A stretch of 64,000 bases of DNA from Membranipora membranacea (lineage: Eukaryota; Bryozoa; Gymnolaemata; Cheilostomatida; Membraniporidae): the NCBI GenBank assembly GCA_914767715.1, contig OU612072.1, positions 7,812,001 through 7,876,000 on the forward strand, written 5' to 3'. Under the pieces are notes generated by a model. That model had not been told where the DNA came from. It ran no database searches and saw only the letters and a program-made list of their open reading frames with translations. How positions within the stretch are numbered: position 1 is the stretch's first letter; every line of letters starts with the position of its first letter. Shown here piece by piece: positions 25,401 through 37,400 of this stretch. Both the position numbers and the translations under genes were made by a program.

Positions 25401-28400
25401 TTGGCTGGTGAATTTCTGACACATCAAAATCCTTCCGACGCAACTCTAAAATATCTCCATTGTTTTGGTTTTGCTGTTTGACAGATGCTATATGGGACTT
25501 GTCATGTAAAGAAAACCCGCATACAGTCTCAGTGAGACAAGATCTCTCAAAACCATTCCAGAGAACAAAGGGTATGTATCATAGTCACTCATATATTTCA
25601 TTAATTAGCATTCACAAATTAAAGACGACAGAACCCTCCACACCCATACGTTTGATCCATTCCAGTTGATCAACTAGTTCAATAATGTGACAGCCTACCA
25701 ACTATATAAAAAATTACCCTTAGTCTTGAATCTGACATCGAGATTTCATTTTTAGCATGTGTATTTCTGTTCGGTTTCTTAAGTACCCAGCTAGTACAAG
25801 CACAAATAGTGAAAGCCTGTACAACATAGCTGACTCATACAGAATTTCATATATTTAGCTTGATTTCTATGATTGCAGAGTTAATTCTGAAGATCTCCTC
25901 TCGAGCGATCTCCATCGCTGCCTTGAGAGTCAGGACATTCGAGAACTTTGATCCTGTAGCTATCAACTCATGTCGATCTAATCTCTACAATATAGGTTGG
26001 TAAAACCAACATATTATGCTCAAATACACATTAGTCAACTGATTCATAAAAGTTATGTTAGATAATTTTCAAATTGTGAAAATAATGATCAAGTCTCATA
26101 ACGAGGTACAGGCTGAAATTGTTTTGAGACAAATACTAGATGCTGTTACTGAGTATAAGTATTGTCAAGTGTTGTTAGCTTAAATATTACCAGTATTTCA
26201 ACGTACATTATAACATAAATAATTTATGATGACACAGGTACTAATCAGTGTGCTGGTCCGATAGAAGCTAAGACATGTCTACCAATGGAGGTGACTAATG
26301 GTAACCTGACATGTACAGGAATGTCTGAAGGGGACGATTGTAACGTATTTTGTGATGAAGGGTGAGTTTAGGTGATGACTGTTATGTTTTCTGTGATGAA
26401 CAATTAGTTGAAGTGATGACTGTAATGGCTTCTGTGGTGTTTGTCTCATCTGTCTGCGATGGGCGCAAGCACATGCTCATGTTTAGCAGTAGGAAGTAGA
26501 AGACTGTTTTTGAAATGCTTGACTTTGATGCCTGAAGGTGCTCTGAGGAGCTAGCAGTTCTTCAAATGAGCATTAATACCTCTTGATATCTACAAATAAT
26601 CCTGACTGTGATTGATTATAGATTCAATGTAATGTTAGAAGATATGAAAAAGACAGCAGAATGAGGATCAATTATCCAAACGTCGGGACTGAGAACAAAG
26701 ATAAATGGAGATAGGTCCTGGGAGATCATAAAGCGAAAGTGTGCAAAATCGCATCAAACAATGATGTGCCTTCCACTGTGAAATGCAATAAATGCACTTT
26801 CAATATTTACAGATTTACAACTAATACCATCTCAGGCAGCTCGACCTGTATCGATGGCAGATGGACACCTGAGCTCACCTGTCACCTTGTGTCATGTGAC
26901 AGGCCTGTCATACCCCTGGGATATGCCACCTGTACTGATGGACATCATTATGATAGTGTATGTAACATGAGCTGTACTTCTCCATCTGAGCTAATAGGTA
27001 TGTGATTCAATAGGAGTTATCCCGCCAGTTCGTGTGGGGACACAGCTTCTGTGTCAACTATTAATATTCTGTTCTTTTCTCTAAAGGCTGACAAAGGGTG
27101 ACAATACATGCTTTCTAAGCCTATATATTTGAGTTTTTCTCTGTTTGTGGTGGAAGATGTTTGTAGCAGTACGTAACTAACCTTGATGGCTCTATGCTAA
27201 GTTAACTAGTGAAATAATATTCAGAGGTTGTTAGATCTGTAAGAACTTTCTCGCTCTGTATATCAGTGGAATCATCTACCAGAATGCAGTAAAACCTGTT
27301 GATTCCTTGTATTCTTGCTCACCAATGACTTACAATATTCTATTCCGTATTTTTCTCTTCAGGTAATGGGACCCAGATGAAGTGTTTGGATAGCGGTGTG
27401 TGGACAGAGCCACGTGCTTGGTGTAGTCCTGTCTGCCCTGATCTCACAACTCTAAACGCTGAGATAGTAGACCAAAGGTGTGAGGGCCCTCAGGAATTAG
27501 GGCAGAAATGCTCATTTACATGTCAGAACGGGTTTTACATTGAAGGCCAGGATGAAAAAAAGTAAGTCATTATTTCTATTGGCTCAAAACAAAGGTTTGG
27601 AAACAACCATAACTCCATAAGGAAAAAAAATGAGATCGAAATTGCTAACTGACTGCTCACCCAGTGAGTGAGGGAGACATGCTAGGATCACTTTCACAAA
27701 TCACTCGCTCATTGATTGACTATACACAGTCCAGGCAGATAGATGGCACATGACCCGTTTGTCAAATTTGTTTGGGTAATCAGTCAATTCGATTTGATTT
27801 AGAGCAATAACTTCACACCATCCCCTGTGTACTTACTTATCTATAGGCGGAAGGGTAAAGCTGAGTGTCTGTACTCAGCGGAGTGGAACATGAAGTGTGT
27901 AAGAGTTCAGTGTTCGTCACTTCCTGTTGTATGGGCGGGATTATATCAGTGTACCGATGGAGGTAACTCCGGATCTGTGTGTACAGCTACCTGTCCCTCC
28001 TCTCAGGTGAGTGATTAGACCAAGCTGGATGACATATCCGGTATTCTCTAAACATGTTTATCCTTCACTAGGAGTAGGAGGTGGCTCAGTTGGTTAGAGC
28101 GCTGGTCCTTCAGCATGCAAGTTTTGAAGGTTGAGGGTTCTAATCCCACTGCAGCCCATCGACTACTGGGGTTCGGTTGGCCCCCAGGTGTGCTCCGACC
28201 TGCCTGAAAACAGAGAGCAACCTGGCGCATAGGAATTGCGACGTCGCCCTAAAGACAACAAATATTGCTTCGAGATGTGGCTTGCGATATGACCATCTGA
28301 TTCTTATCACCTACCTTTTCACTGATCTTATTGTAAATGGTTACAAAGAGCCACAAAGCGATATTGTGAGCGCTGTATCTCTAGGCCCTTAATGTAAAAA

Positions 28401-30331
28401 TAGTTCATTCTAAGTGGGCGCATTGTCATCTGAACAGGACACATCTGCGGCAACCTGATTTAGGAACTAGGATTTATGAACTGTGCTATAGAACATCAAA
28501 GTAACAATTCCTCTGCACAGCACTGCATCGATGCAGCACTGCCTTAGCACTCACATCATTGGTATCACAGCTTGTTATTGTATCTTACAGGAAAGGTCAG
28601 TTATAGAGTGCTTACCACTAGGACTGTGGAATGCTAGCTTAGCTGTCTGTGATATGTCTGACACTGAATGTCCAAGGATAGAAAATCAGAAGAACGAGAT
28701 GAACATTACCTGCAACGGAAACAATACAGGTGATAGTTACATCTGAGTTTTGATTTGAGGCTCGGTTCATGGTGCAGGCACAATCTCCTGACGCATACCA
28801 TCTAGAACAGATCTTGAAATAATTCACTACTTCTAAGTTTTGTAGCCATATGAAGTTGGAATATGATAAGATTGGGTTTTGTTAGATCCAGCATACCATC
28901 AATTAGTACCAAAAGATTATTGAAATTGCCTGTGTTCAGAGTTGCTCTCTTTCTCGAGCAGCTGATGGGTAACAAGAATAATAGGGGTCACCCCAATTGC
29001 AGCCAGTTGGATCAAACAGGATCTAGGTTTTTGTACATCGATTGAAGGTAACAAGAAACTGCTATGCTGCCATCAATTTTCTATCCGTCAATAGTTAATG
29101 AAGGTCTTTTGGTTTTTCAGATATTACCCCATTCACATGAGGCCTGAAATTTGTTAGTGAAATAAATTACACAGGATCATTTTATATTCTAGGTTCGATT
29201 TGCAGACCAATCTGCAAGGATCATCACAAGACAGTACATCAGCAGGTTGTTGTTGGTAATGCTATCAAGCTCACACAGTTCAGACAGAAGCTCCGATGTA
29301 CAAGTATAGGAGAGTGGACCCCTGCACTGGATATGATACAGTGCGAACAACTCTGTAGAGAGGTAAGGTCAGGGTCATTCTCAGTGATAGAAGGGGTTTC
29401 TAGATCACACCGACATTGATATTTCATAACAGCATGTGAATATCTGATTGTTAGTACCTACAACAGTACAAACTCCATGTGGGTTTGCTGGAGCTGGAGC
29501 TGGGTTTGAGCCTGAAGGAGCTGGGTTTGAGCCTGAAATGGATGAAAGCAGCATACTGCTTCTCCGAATCCCATCATCTTCATTACCATGTCACTTGCCC
29601 AGTAGAAAATAATATTTGCTGGCTTACTCTTTTCTTACCCTGGTATATGATGAGACAACTCTGAGCAGTTATCCAAAGGGAGGCTTCTATTATCACCCTT
29701 CTTGCTCATATTAGGCCTGGTTACACTAGGACTTGTTAGTATTTAATGTATATTTTCTCAGGAGTATATAGGAGACGGTTGGTGTGATGCGACTAATAAC
29801 AGAGATATGTGTGGATATGATGGAGGAGACTGCTGTCAGACCACTACTAAGGCTATGAAAGTACAAAACTTCCCCGAAACTTGCACAACGTAAGACAACT
29901 CCATAATTCTATGTTTGGAACAAATTGAGTGATAACTAAAACGAAATATTGATGCTTAGCACTCATTAATTTAATCAGAGAGACTTACTGCAGTGATTTG
30001 GACCACTTTACTTTCCATCTCGCAGAATAATCACAAGCATTTTCTTGTGGAATAGCCCGTGTCACGGACAGGGTAATGTGAACTTTACCTACTGACTACT
30101 GGTTTATCACGGTATAGTGTGAGGTATCAGATGGAATGGTTTACTAAAGTTTTAAACAACCATAAAAAAACTGGTTTCATAATGTAATATTATCTTACCC
30201 TTGTGCCACCTATCCTTTATTGTAGAGAGTGTGAGTGCAGTGATCCTGAGGCTAGGGAGAACAGAATAGATCAGAATGCTAAGAGATGGTGGAGAGTAAG
30301 AAATGGTTACGCCATCGACAGACGTCCATGA
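10495..30331 (+). CDS. pappalysin-like (PAPP-A family) secreted zinc metalloprotease, 30 exons
   Basis: Exons: 10495-10592, 11687-11931, 15324-15551, 16039-16165, 16486-16723, 17231-17435, 18122-18227, 18420-18524, 18852-18997, 19195-19350, 19577-19726, 20251-20378, 20808-20997, 21455-21608, 21902-22052, 22462-22613, 23030-23173, 23458-23543, 24358-24656, 25034-25178, 25485-25571, 25879-25995, 26238-26361, 26813-26997, 27363-27561, 27847-28006, 28591-28729, 29193-29362, 29762-29889, 30226-30331. They total 4668 nt (1555 residues; human PAPP-A 1627), with every phase matching. Signal peptide is about 1-28; a furin-type site RRRKR at 58-62 ends a short prodomain. A laminin-G-like module, the protease core with LNR1-2, a CCP region and LNR3 follow in PAPP-A order. 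Vertebrate pappalysins cleave IGF-binding proteins to release IGF; the substrate here is unknown. No stop or frameshift is seen. Confidence 0.93.
14045..14115. repeat. hairpin with a G-run loop in a pappalysin intron
   Basis: TAGCCTAGGCAGGCTGTCG pairs with CGACAGCCTGCCAAGCTA around a run of about 18 G. Same architecture as 9079-9160 and 19740-19970. Confidence 0.55.
14438..14507. repeat. two-copy tandem duplication of about 35 bp
   Basis: CCCCTTTGTTTTGG, a variable base, then GCTTGTGGAACAGTTTGTGG occurs twice in a row with one difference. It is intronic with no apparent function. Confidence 0.6.
16251..16426 (+). pseudogene. duplicated 5' edge of pappalysin exon 5 with its own splice sites
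   Basis: 16251-16318 closely repeats 16459-16526, covering the upstream acceptor (ATTTATTGCAG against ATTTATTACAG) and the first 41 or so exon bases. Beyond that the copies differ. Read in the exon-5 phase, the copy stays open from 16278 to a canonical donor at 16427 (ATAT then GTAAGTA). The resulting 149-nt pseudo-exon would enter exon 5 in the wrong phase, so inclusion would shift the frame. Whether it is ever spliced in cannot be told from DNA. Confidence 0.6.
17541..18121 (+). repeat. 24-bp tandem array abutting the acceptor of the first LNR exon
   Basis: Twenty-four units: the first is 28 bp, units 2-23 are exactly 24 bp, the last is 25 bp. The unit is GTAATAATATTTG followed by TGATATTGTAG. 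Variants change ATTTG to ACTTG or ATTGTAG to ATTTTAG. The left part runs as three 72-bp A-B-C trimers. The final AG (18120-18121) is the acceptor of exon 7, whose first 13 bases (GTAATAATATTTG) equal the unit start. Each unit therefore ends in an acceptor-like TAG followed at once by donor-like GTAATA. In the exon frame units 2-23 read NNICDIVG without a stop; units 1 and 24 introduce TAA and TGA. Confidence 0.95.
18122..18524 (+). other. pappalysin: LNR1 and LNR2 modules (exons 7-8)
   Basis: Exon 7 encodes [20 protein letters not shown] and exon 8 encodes RCDPQCN with FDYGECC. These are Lin12/Notch repeats with Cys spacing and acidic calcium-binding residues, inserted in the protease domain as in PAPP-A. 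In the vertebrate enzyme the LNRs shape IGFBP substrate specificity. LNR2 has FDYGECC where FDGGECC is usual, so a Gly is replaced by Tyr. Confidence 0.85.
18852..20378 (+). other. pappalysin: zinc-binding catalytic core (exons 9-12)
   Basis: Exon 10 encodes [11 protein letters not shown] at about residues 520-530, the full HExxHxxGxxH metzincin motif with three zinc-binding His and the catalytic Glu. Exon 11 encodes [11 protein letters not shown] with the Met-turn at about residue 598. Exon 12 adds [16 protein letters not shown], matching the PAPP-A core end. All key residues are present, so an active protease is expected. Confidence 0.9.
19740..19970. repeat. two adjacent foldback elements in a pappalysin intron
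   Basis: 19883-19966 is an imperfect hairpin: ACTAGCCTATTTTGACAAGC and TTTCTTGG pair with CCAAGAAAGCTTGTCAATAC and AGGCTAGT. The block at 19740-19845 has related arms (GTCTGTCTTGACAA, GCTTGTCAAGACAG) around a G run. Confidence 0.55.
20423..20478. repeat. perfect hairpin with 24-bp arms and an 8-nt loop
   Basis: The arm starting ACCTTGGGATTACCGCAATA (20423-20446) is exactly complementary to 20455-20478; the loop is TGCAGAGT. It lies in the intron after exon 12. No target duplication is evident. It could be a tiny foldback element or a structured RNA. Confidence 0.75.
24905..24985 (+). repeat. SINE tail fragment
   Basis: GTGCTCCGACCTGCCTG, then AGAGCAAC and TGGCGC match the downstream part of the tRNA-like SINE at 28075-28262. 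The tRNA-like head is missing, so this is a 5'-truncated copy. Confidence 0.5.
26362..26441 (+). repeat. degenerate tandem copies of the 3' edge of pappalysin exon 23
   Basis: The last bases of exon 23 (GACGATTGTAACG, TATTTTGTGATGAA) are followed inside the intron by two related blocks: GATGACTGTTATG with TTTTCTGTGATGAA, and GATGACTGTAATG with GCTTCTGTGGTG. The copies share about three quarters of positions with the exon and more with each other. Confidence 0.55.
28075..28262 (+). repeat. tRNA-derived SINE
   Basis: A tRNA-like A box (TGGCTCAGTTGGTTAGAGCG) and B box (GGTTCTAATCCC) lie at roughly tRNA spacing, followed by a tail with GTGCTCCGACCTGCCTG shared with 24905-24985. No full cloverleaf closes, so this is a SINE head and not a tRNA gene. 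It lies in the intron between pappalysin exons 26 and 27. Confidence 0.7.
29762..29889 (+). other. pappalysin: C-terminal LNR3 module (exon 29)
   Basis: [20 protein letters not shown] followed by CC is a Lin12/Notch repeat placed after the CCP region, as in PAPP-A. Exon 30 adds a short basic tail ending in TGA at 30329-30331. Confidence 0.85.
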
Positions 30332-31461
30332 CAAGACCCGTTAGTCCGCTCAAGTTCAGCGACTCGCCATTAGAAGATGGAGGAAGGTGGTTTTCTCAAT
30401 ACACACATATCACAACAGCCAGCTCTAAATTATTTAGTTGAAATTTTAAATTCCTTTTATCAAACTAATTTTCAACAAGCTTTGATAGAGTGTGTGTATA
30501 TACATTAACTTTTAAAAGCATAAGCATAAGTTTTTGAGTCGACTCTCGCATCGAGTGTTAATCAAAATTTGAAACCTACTTTTTTATATTGCAGTGACTT
30601 ATATTTATGATTGGACATTTCAATGCATCAAGAAAATGAGAAGCAAATTTCTCACAGTATTTTTCTACAAACAATGCACATTTTTACTAGTGAAACTTTG
30701 TGATAATTATTTATACGTTCAAGTGTTTCCATGCTGCCATAGAATATTTTCTACGTTTATTTAACAATACAGTGTTTTTGGTTGATTATCCCCTTGCTAC
30801 CATTGGAAGTGATGAGACAATCTGGTGGACCAATGAAATAATCTGTCACAAGTTTGACAGCCAATGAAATTATCTGCCACAAGTTGACAAATGGGACTGT
30901 CTAATAACAACCACAAGAAGAACTGACTGACTTATACTCCAATTATTAAAGTAGAGTATAATATGATGACATAAAAGGAAAAGGCTACAAGTTTTTACGG
31001 AGAAATATGGTGGATTTATTTGTAACGCAGACAGTTCAGAGGCTACCACTAGCATAGCATTCAGCATCTTAACAAGAAAGTAACACCTTAAATTTTATAA
31101 ATTTTTAAAGCATCAGTTTGCAACAGATGGGCAGTAGTAGAAAATGAGGTTTATAAATTGAACTGCACAAAGTAAACACATTGGAAGTGTCGAATTGTAA
31201 GCAACTTTAGAAAAATGGTAACAGTATAAATTTGTCGGTCTGTACTTTAATCACAACTGATGCCTATATTATAGGCAAAATACTGGGGATTGATTTAGTG
31301 GGCAATTACCTGCACTTAATCAAAGTTTTAATTCTCAGATCAAAGTCTTTGAACTGTAAAATCTTCACAACTATTCACAGGATATACACATCTCATGTTC
31401 TTGTCCCAAACTTTTTGTGCCAAAACATCCGATTGGTTGATTGCGTCTTTGACCTTTGTTT
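30332..31461. other. convergent 3' region between the pappalysin and DNAJA genes
   Basis: The 3' UTRs of both genes must lie here. An ATTAAA at 30945-30950 is a candidate poly(A) signal for the pappalysin transcript. TTTATT at about 31015-31020 (AATAAA on the minus strand) is a candidate for DNAJA. If both are used, the 3' ends come within about 100 bp of each other. No coding exon is seen. Confidence 0.45.
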
Positions 31462-34400
31462 TTATTGGTTGGCACAGTTGACCCTTTGACCTCCCTGACC
31501 TCCCATCATTTCATCATCATCGTCACTATCATACATCATCTGTTGAGCGAATCCTTGATGCCCATGTCCATGTCCGAACCCTCGATGTCCGTGGTGTTCT
31601 CTTCGAGCCTACAACATTGTTATGAATTGTTGATAAAGGAGCAGATCATGGTTGTCAAGGTATATAGGCCCCATCCTTCACTGAATATAGGTGTGAATCA
31701 AATCCCAGTGTGACATCATGACCTGAAGTTTCATGGTTCAGATTGAACAAGTATGCCTGTCAAGCTTTCATTTGTCAGAAAGGAGCACATCTGACAAGAT
31801 ACCTAGATGGCCGACTGGACTGGACAAAAGTGTAGTGATAAAACATGATCACTGTTCCTTACCTGTCTGTGAGCTCTCTCTGGATCATAGTCTGATAACT
31901 CGACCTCCTCAGCATGGTCAGGATACGCTACCTGTGATCTCTCTGGTAAACATTTCTCTAATAACTGTAATACAAATTACGCTATTATGAGGTTATGTCA
32001 TTATATTTTAGCACTCGCATTTAGGCTTTAATTGGTCGAATATTATCACAACAGGTGTAGAAAGAATGGCTGTGTGGTCAGTTTAAAACTGAAAAGTGCA
32101 TATTGTACCAGAAGGCATGAAGCTGGGTCTTGTTATAGAAGAAAGCAACTCCCTCGAATTTAGTTGCCTGCTCTGTTAGATTTATGAGGCGGAGAAATTT
32201 GACACAATAAATCACAACAGTGTATTTCACATTTCAGTTGGAAACTCAAGAGTAAAATCTTATTTTTGCACTATATGTGACAGCGAAAAATTCAAAATGC
32301 ACATTGCATGTCACAAACATAATCACACTGATCGTTAAGCTGAAGCATTTGACGTAGTACGATAAATAAGTGGCTGAGGAGATCTTGAGTAGCCAATGTC
32401 TAACTTACCTTTAATTTGTTGGTCGGTAAGAAGCCGTCTTCTGGGAATGTAACGTTAAACTTGACAATGAGCTGACCTTTAGTGAACGGGTTCTTATATT
32501 GTGGCATTCCCTCTCCGTGAATCGATCGTACGTCATCATTTTTCACAACTTTACCTGAAAGTAGTTAACACAGAGCTTATCATCATGTAAAGATAATCAC
32601 CATGTCACAAAATACTGTAAAGTTGGTTCATGAACGACAAAAAAAGACCGAATGCTCATCATTTTTTGTACCGCTGTGTTGGTAAAAGATCTAAAAAACG
32701 ACAACAAGTGAATAACAAGTGCTCTAAACTGTTCTAAAAACAAGAGTGTTCTAATTAAAGGACTGAACTGTTTTGTTTCTTAGCTGCTACCACCTAAGTC
32801 CAGTACGAGTTAAATGAATGCAACAAAATCTGATCCTGATGTAGACTAGATTAAAACCGACATATATAGAAGATATTTTTACATAGCAAATACGTTGGCT
32901 CTGATTGGCTGGTTGGAGTGAGAGAGCCAATACCAGGTCAGATATATGGTGAATGTGAAGGTTATTCAGTTTCACTATATCTCAATTTTAGCAACCTCTC
33001 ATTGGCTCTCTTTCCCACGCAACAGCCAGTCAGATCAGAGCTAACACATTAGCTCGTTTTAACAGCTAATAGACTAACCAGCTGGAGAGCTGATGACGAG
33101 TACTCTGTTATCCAGCGTCTCTATAGTTTTAGTAAATCCACATAAAGCTTCTGTTATATTAATATCCATCTCCATCGATAAATCTATAATAGTATCAACA
33201 TACTGTTGAACATCACACTAAGCATGGTGAGAGCCATAACGCCCCTATGACATACAAACAAGGATAGCTAAGGAAAAAATGATGTATAATTTTCAGAATT
33301 AATCCTTTGGAACAAAACAGTTTCAGGAGTGAATTGAACTGACTAATGAAACTAAGCAAAATATCACCCATAAATTTATGCCACTCGCCCCGCTTATTTT
33401 CACACATATCACAGATAACACATATTGAAAAAATACCCTTGATACAATTAAAACAAGAAATTGAAATTATCTTCTCTTTTCTGGCAGTCAAACCAGTCTT
33501 GTATCGGTCATTGAGATCTAGGTCATTTACTGCTTACAAGCTATTTCTATAAAGTCAATATGGCATGCCAGAGTTATATCTGAACGGCATCCATGTCATT
33601 AAACTGATCACAGTCATGAATGTGCAGGATCAGACCCAATAGAAAATTAGGTTGAGTGTTTCAAGTCAGTAATTGATGGAGAATTTCCATCTCGTTTCTT
33701 ACTCTTTATCGTCTGTATAAGTTCATCTCAACAATCATAATTCCCACTATGATATCCACTTTATCACATATATAAAATATATATCTCAGAACTTGACGCT
33801 TTTAAGCTATATGACTCGCTCTATGACTTTTGCCCTTTGCAGCCTTTCCTGCTTTGTTTCATTCAACCCTGGCCACATCATAAGTTTCCTAGTTGGATTA
33901 TTATAAACATGACATCTCATGGGTGACTATTCTAATCTATATATAGCGAAGTGACAGATACACAGATAATATGCAACTAGAAGCAGATTATAAATTGTTG
34001 AAGTATTAAATATTCTTCTCACCGTTTCCGTGTCGCTTATATTTGTTGTGTGGTTTCTCATCTAGTACTATAAGTATATCTCCAGGTTCTAATCCCGGCT
34101 CCTGATCTCCCTCACCGCTGAATCTTATCTGCTGCTCATCTTTCATTCCTACATCAGATCATCATAGAGCGATGTATTCATAGTACAGTGTATTCATGTG
34201 TTAGATGTGTAGGTTAGCATGGATTTAGATCATCATCCCATGTATTGTCATCAGTCCATCATAGTATGTTGTGTGTTTGGTGTGTTTGGTGTGCTTGGCG
34301 TGTTCGGTGTGTTTGATGTATTAATGCGTTTGGTGAATTTGAAGTGTTTGGTGTGTTTGTAAGAGTAACTTAAAATCAATATTAACCCACAGCCAGACTA

Positions 34401-37400
34401 TTTTCTACTTCTCTTCACTTAACACATCCCAAAAGTTGTTACCACTTAGTGTGGATGATGATACATATCTATAGGATTTCGCTGAATCATGTTAGGAAAT
34501 AAACATCTAAATAGCGGCCTGCTGTTGGACGCATTGCAACAAGCTTTAGTAAAAGGCTCGGAACATTCATAAAGATATGATTGCTATAAGCTGGTACTGG
34601 AATTTCAGGATTGATATTTTATCAATCAACTATTGGGTATGATAATTCTCAAACAAATTCAACACTGTTGATCAAAGAAAAAGAGGATGATATCTCGTCT
34701 AAATAGGCAACACATCAAAAGTCACCAGATAACACAAAAATACAAAATAATATATCATATATTATTCATCATATAGTATATAGTTTATCATATATAGTAT
34801 ATCATGTATAATATATAATATATTATATATAGTATATCATATATCTTAAATATTATATCATGTATCATATATAATATATAAGTATGACAGTGTTACTGAC
34901 CTTTATCGATGTGCACCTCGAGTATTTTACGCTCTTTGTTCACTTTACGACCGTTACATTCCCTACATAAGAATTTAGGATTTATCCTCTCTCCCTGACC
35001 TCGACATTCTCCGCACACACTCTGTATCTGTTGTACCATACCTGGAGCGATCTGTAGGAGTATAAATCAATCATAATGTATCAATTTACATATAATATTA
35101 ATACACTGCATATGTAGTTATATAAATGAAAAATATATGCATCAAAGAAAAAAACTCAACTCGAACAATTTAACATAGGTTGACATTCTATCTGCATCAA
35201 ACTGTTCCAAGCACTAAATAGCACGTAGCTGTACAGATATGCAAGAGTATTACCTGTAAAAGCGACAGGGCTTTTGTACTATCAACGACAAGTGAATTAT
35301 TTGGTGTACTTTAGGTACGGATCACAATCAGAGGCTCACAGTAAGATGATAGAGGACAGGTGAAAGACAACTAGATATGATCAGGTGTCGATATCGCTCA
35401 ATAGTTAGTGATCAATCAGGCAGAGAAAATGCGACATAGTTTTCATCTTGCTCAAAAATTGCTGTTTCTAGATCAGTACATTCGCAAGCTCACAAACAAA
35501 CTAATTTTGAATAACTACGATATCCTAAATTGCTGTAACCACAATACTAGGATTTTTAAATTTTAAATTTCTGTTCATCTTAGTAAGTCATAGATAACAC
35601 AGACTATAGAGTTATTTGTACCTGTTGTAACCTGACTTGTATACCACTACCTCTACAGGTAGTACATCTCTCTACAGCTCCTTCCTTAGTACCACCGGTA
35701 CCTGTGTATATGAGAATACAAATAAGTATGTATAATAATGCACTTATTTAGATATGTAAATACACATAACATAACATAACATAACACAAAACATACACAA
35801 GTACAAAATAATAACACAGAAATACAATAATATAAGACATTTTTTGTATTTTTACAGTGGCCATCCTAAAGATACAGGACTCCAACTACCTTCTAACATG
35901 TTATACAACGTTATTTCCCACATCTTAATTATAACGACCCTCCGGGGGTTTTCCCCTAGTTTACAGCAAGTACAGGAAATGATAACATGAGGACTATCCC
36001 ACTATATATATATATCTGGAATATCATTAACTTTGGGATTGCCTAACAGTCACAAATACCAAATTAGTGTCAACATATGAGCATAATAAGGTCAGATTCA
36101 TTGATAAGGATGTATATTTTTGAGCTGTGCGCATCATCCAGTGCATCATCCAGTGCATCATCTATGATTTGGGATGTGGCGCGTGAACGTCAATGTCGTC
36201 TTAATCATATTTCAGAGCTGAGACGCTGAAGACGTAATCATATAAGCTTACCTGTACAGGCAGCACATATTACATTCTTCTGTAAGGCTAATTTCTTCAC
36301 TGTTCCGTTGTACATGTCTTCTAATGAAACCTGAAACAGTAGAACAACATTCATTTAGTTAGATCATATAAAATTTATATATCCTATTACATTATATTAG
36401 AAAAATTACATTATATCAGGAAATATGAGCAATAGGATGGAACCAAAGTCCAAACCATGCAGGCAGGCTAAAACTAGATTCAATTACTACATAGTGACGC
36501 ATCCTGGCTTTTGTCATTCTTACTTCAAGTCTCTTTTCTTGATGGCAACAAATATTGTTAAATATAGTTGTTGGCTATAGTGATGAGACATATTTTAAAT
36601 TTGTTTAATAACTCTATGGTGATGAGCCCAGGTAAGGCTTGCATCTTACTAAACTCAGACTGATGTAATCCTGCTTTTTGACATCTCACTTCAAGTTTCC
36701 CTTCTCTATAGATTTTCTCACTTGTGTATTATCATAAGGAATCGATATTCAGTTGGATTTATAAGCCAAATAAAGCTTGGCAAGGCTGGAGCCAGCTAGA
36801 TATTGCGTAATGTTTTCAATGAGGATCCTAATTATGGCTTTTTCCTCTAGACAATCCTATTTTAGAACATGACATTTATACATGATAGCACACCCAGCAT
36901 GAGTATAACTATGTTGTCTGGCTCTGACATTGCTTATATAAACATCACAAGGATTGTACTAGCATTGTCAAAGATCAACGCCCCTACATGGGAGTGATAA
37001 ACAGTCCTGCATATATTGATTTAGTCTGAGTGCAGACTTGAATATTGGCTAGACGGACCATGTCAGAATTCTCTTATTGCAAACTTTATTCAGCCAAAAC
37101 TTACACAGGTTGCCTTACTCTTTAGGAGGGGGAGCCTTAGCATTGAACAGTTATATTTTATGACCTGGTCCTAACTTTCAAAAGTTCCCGACATTGTTTG
37201 GTATAATTTGGTGACTTGCTGTTTGCTATTCAAACAAAAAATTGGACTGTCCCTACAGAGGAACACATGCTGCCCTAAATCCTCATACTGAGGGTGTGAT
37301 ACATCCTATAAAACTAGAATGTATCCTAGAGATGAGACAATAAAGGACCACCTGAACTGTGGGTGCAAGCTGCCAAAACTGAAACTGGCACTTATCAGCC

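Larger units (their letters stand above)
26238..29362 (+). other. pappalysin: CCP/sushi region (exons 23-28)
   Basis: Cys-rich segments with terminal Trp-x-Cys features: [55 protein letters not shown]. They are spaced as the CCP modules of PAPP-A. In vertebrate PAPP-A, CCP3-4 bind cell-surface glycosaminoglycan. A basic DEKKRKGKAEC stretch spans the exon 25-26 junction, but binding here is inference. Confidence 0.8.

Noticed and set aside
28075-28150. Functional tRNA gene
   Set aside because: A and B boxes are present, but the acceptor and other stems do not pair, and the sequence continues into a repeat tail found elsewhere.
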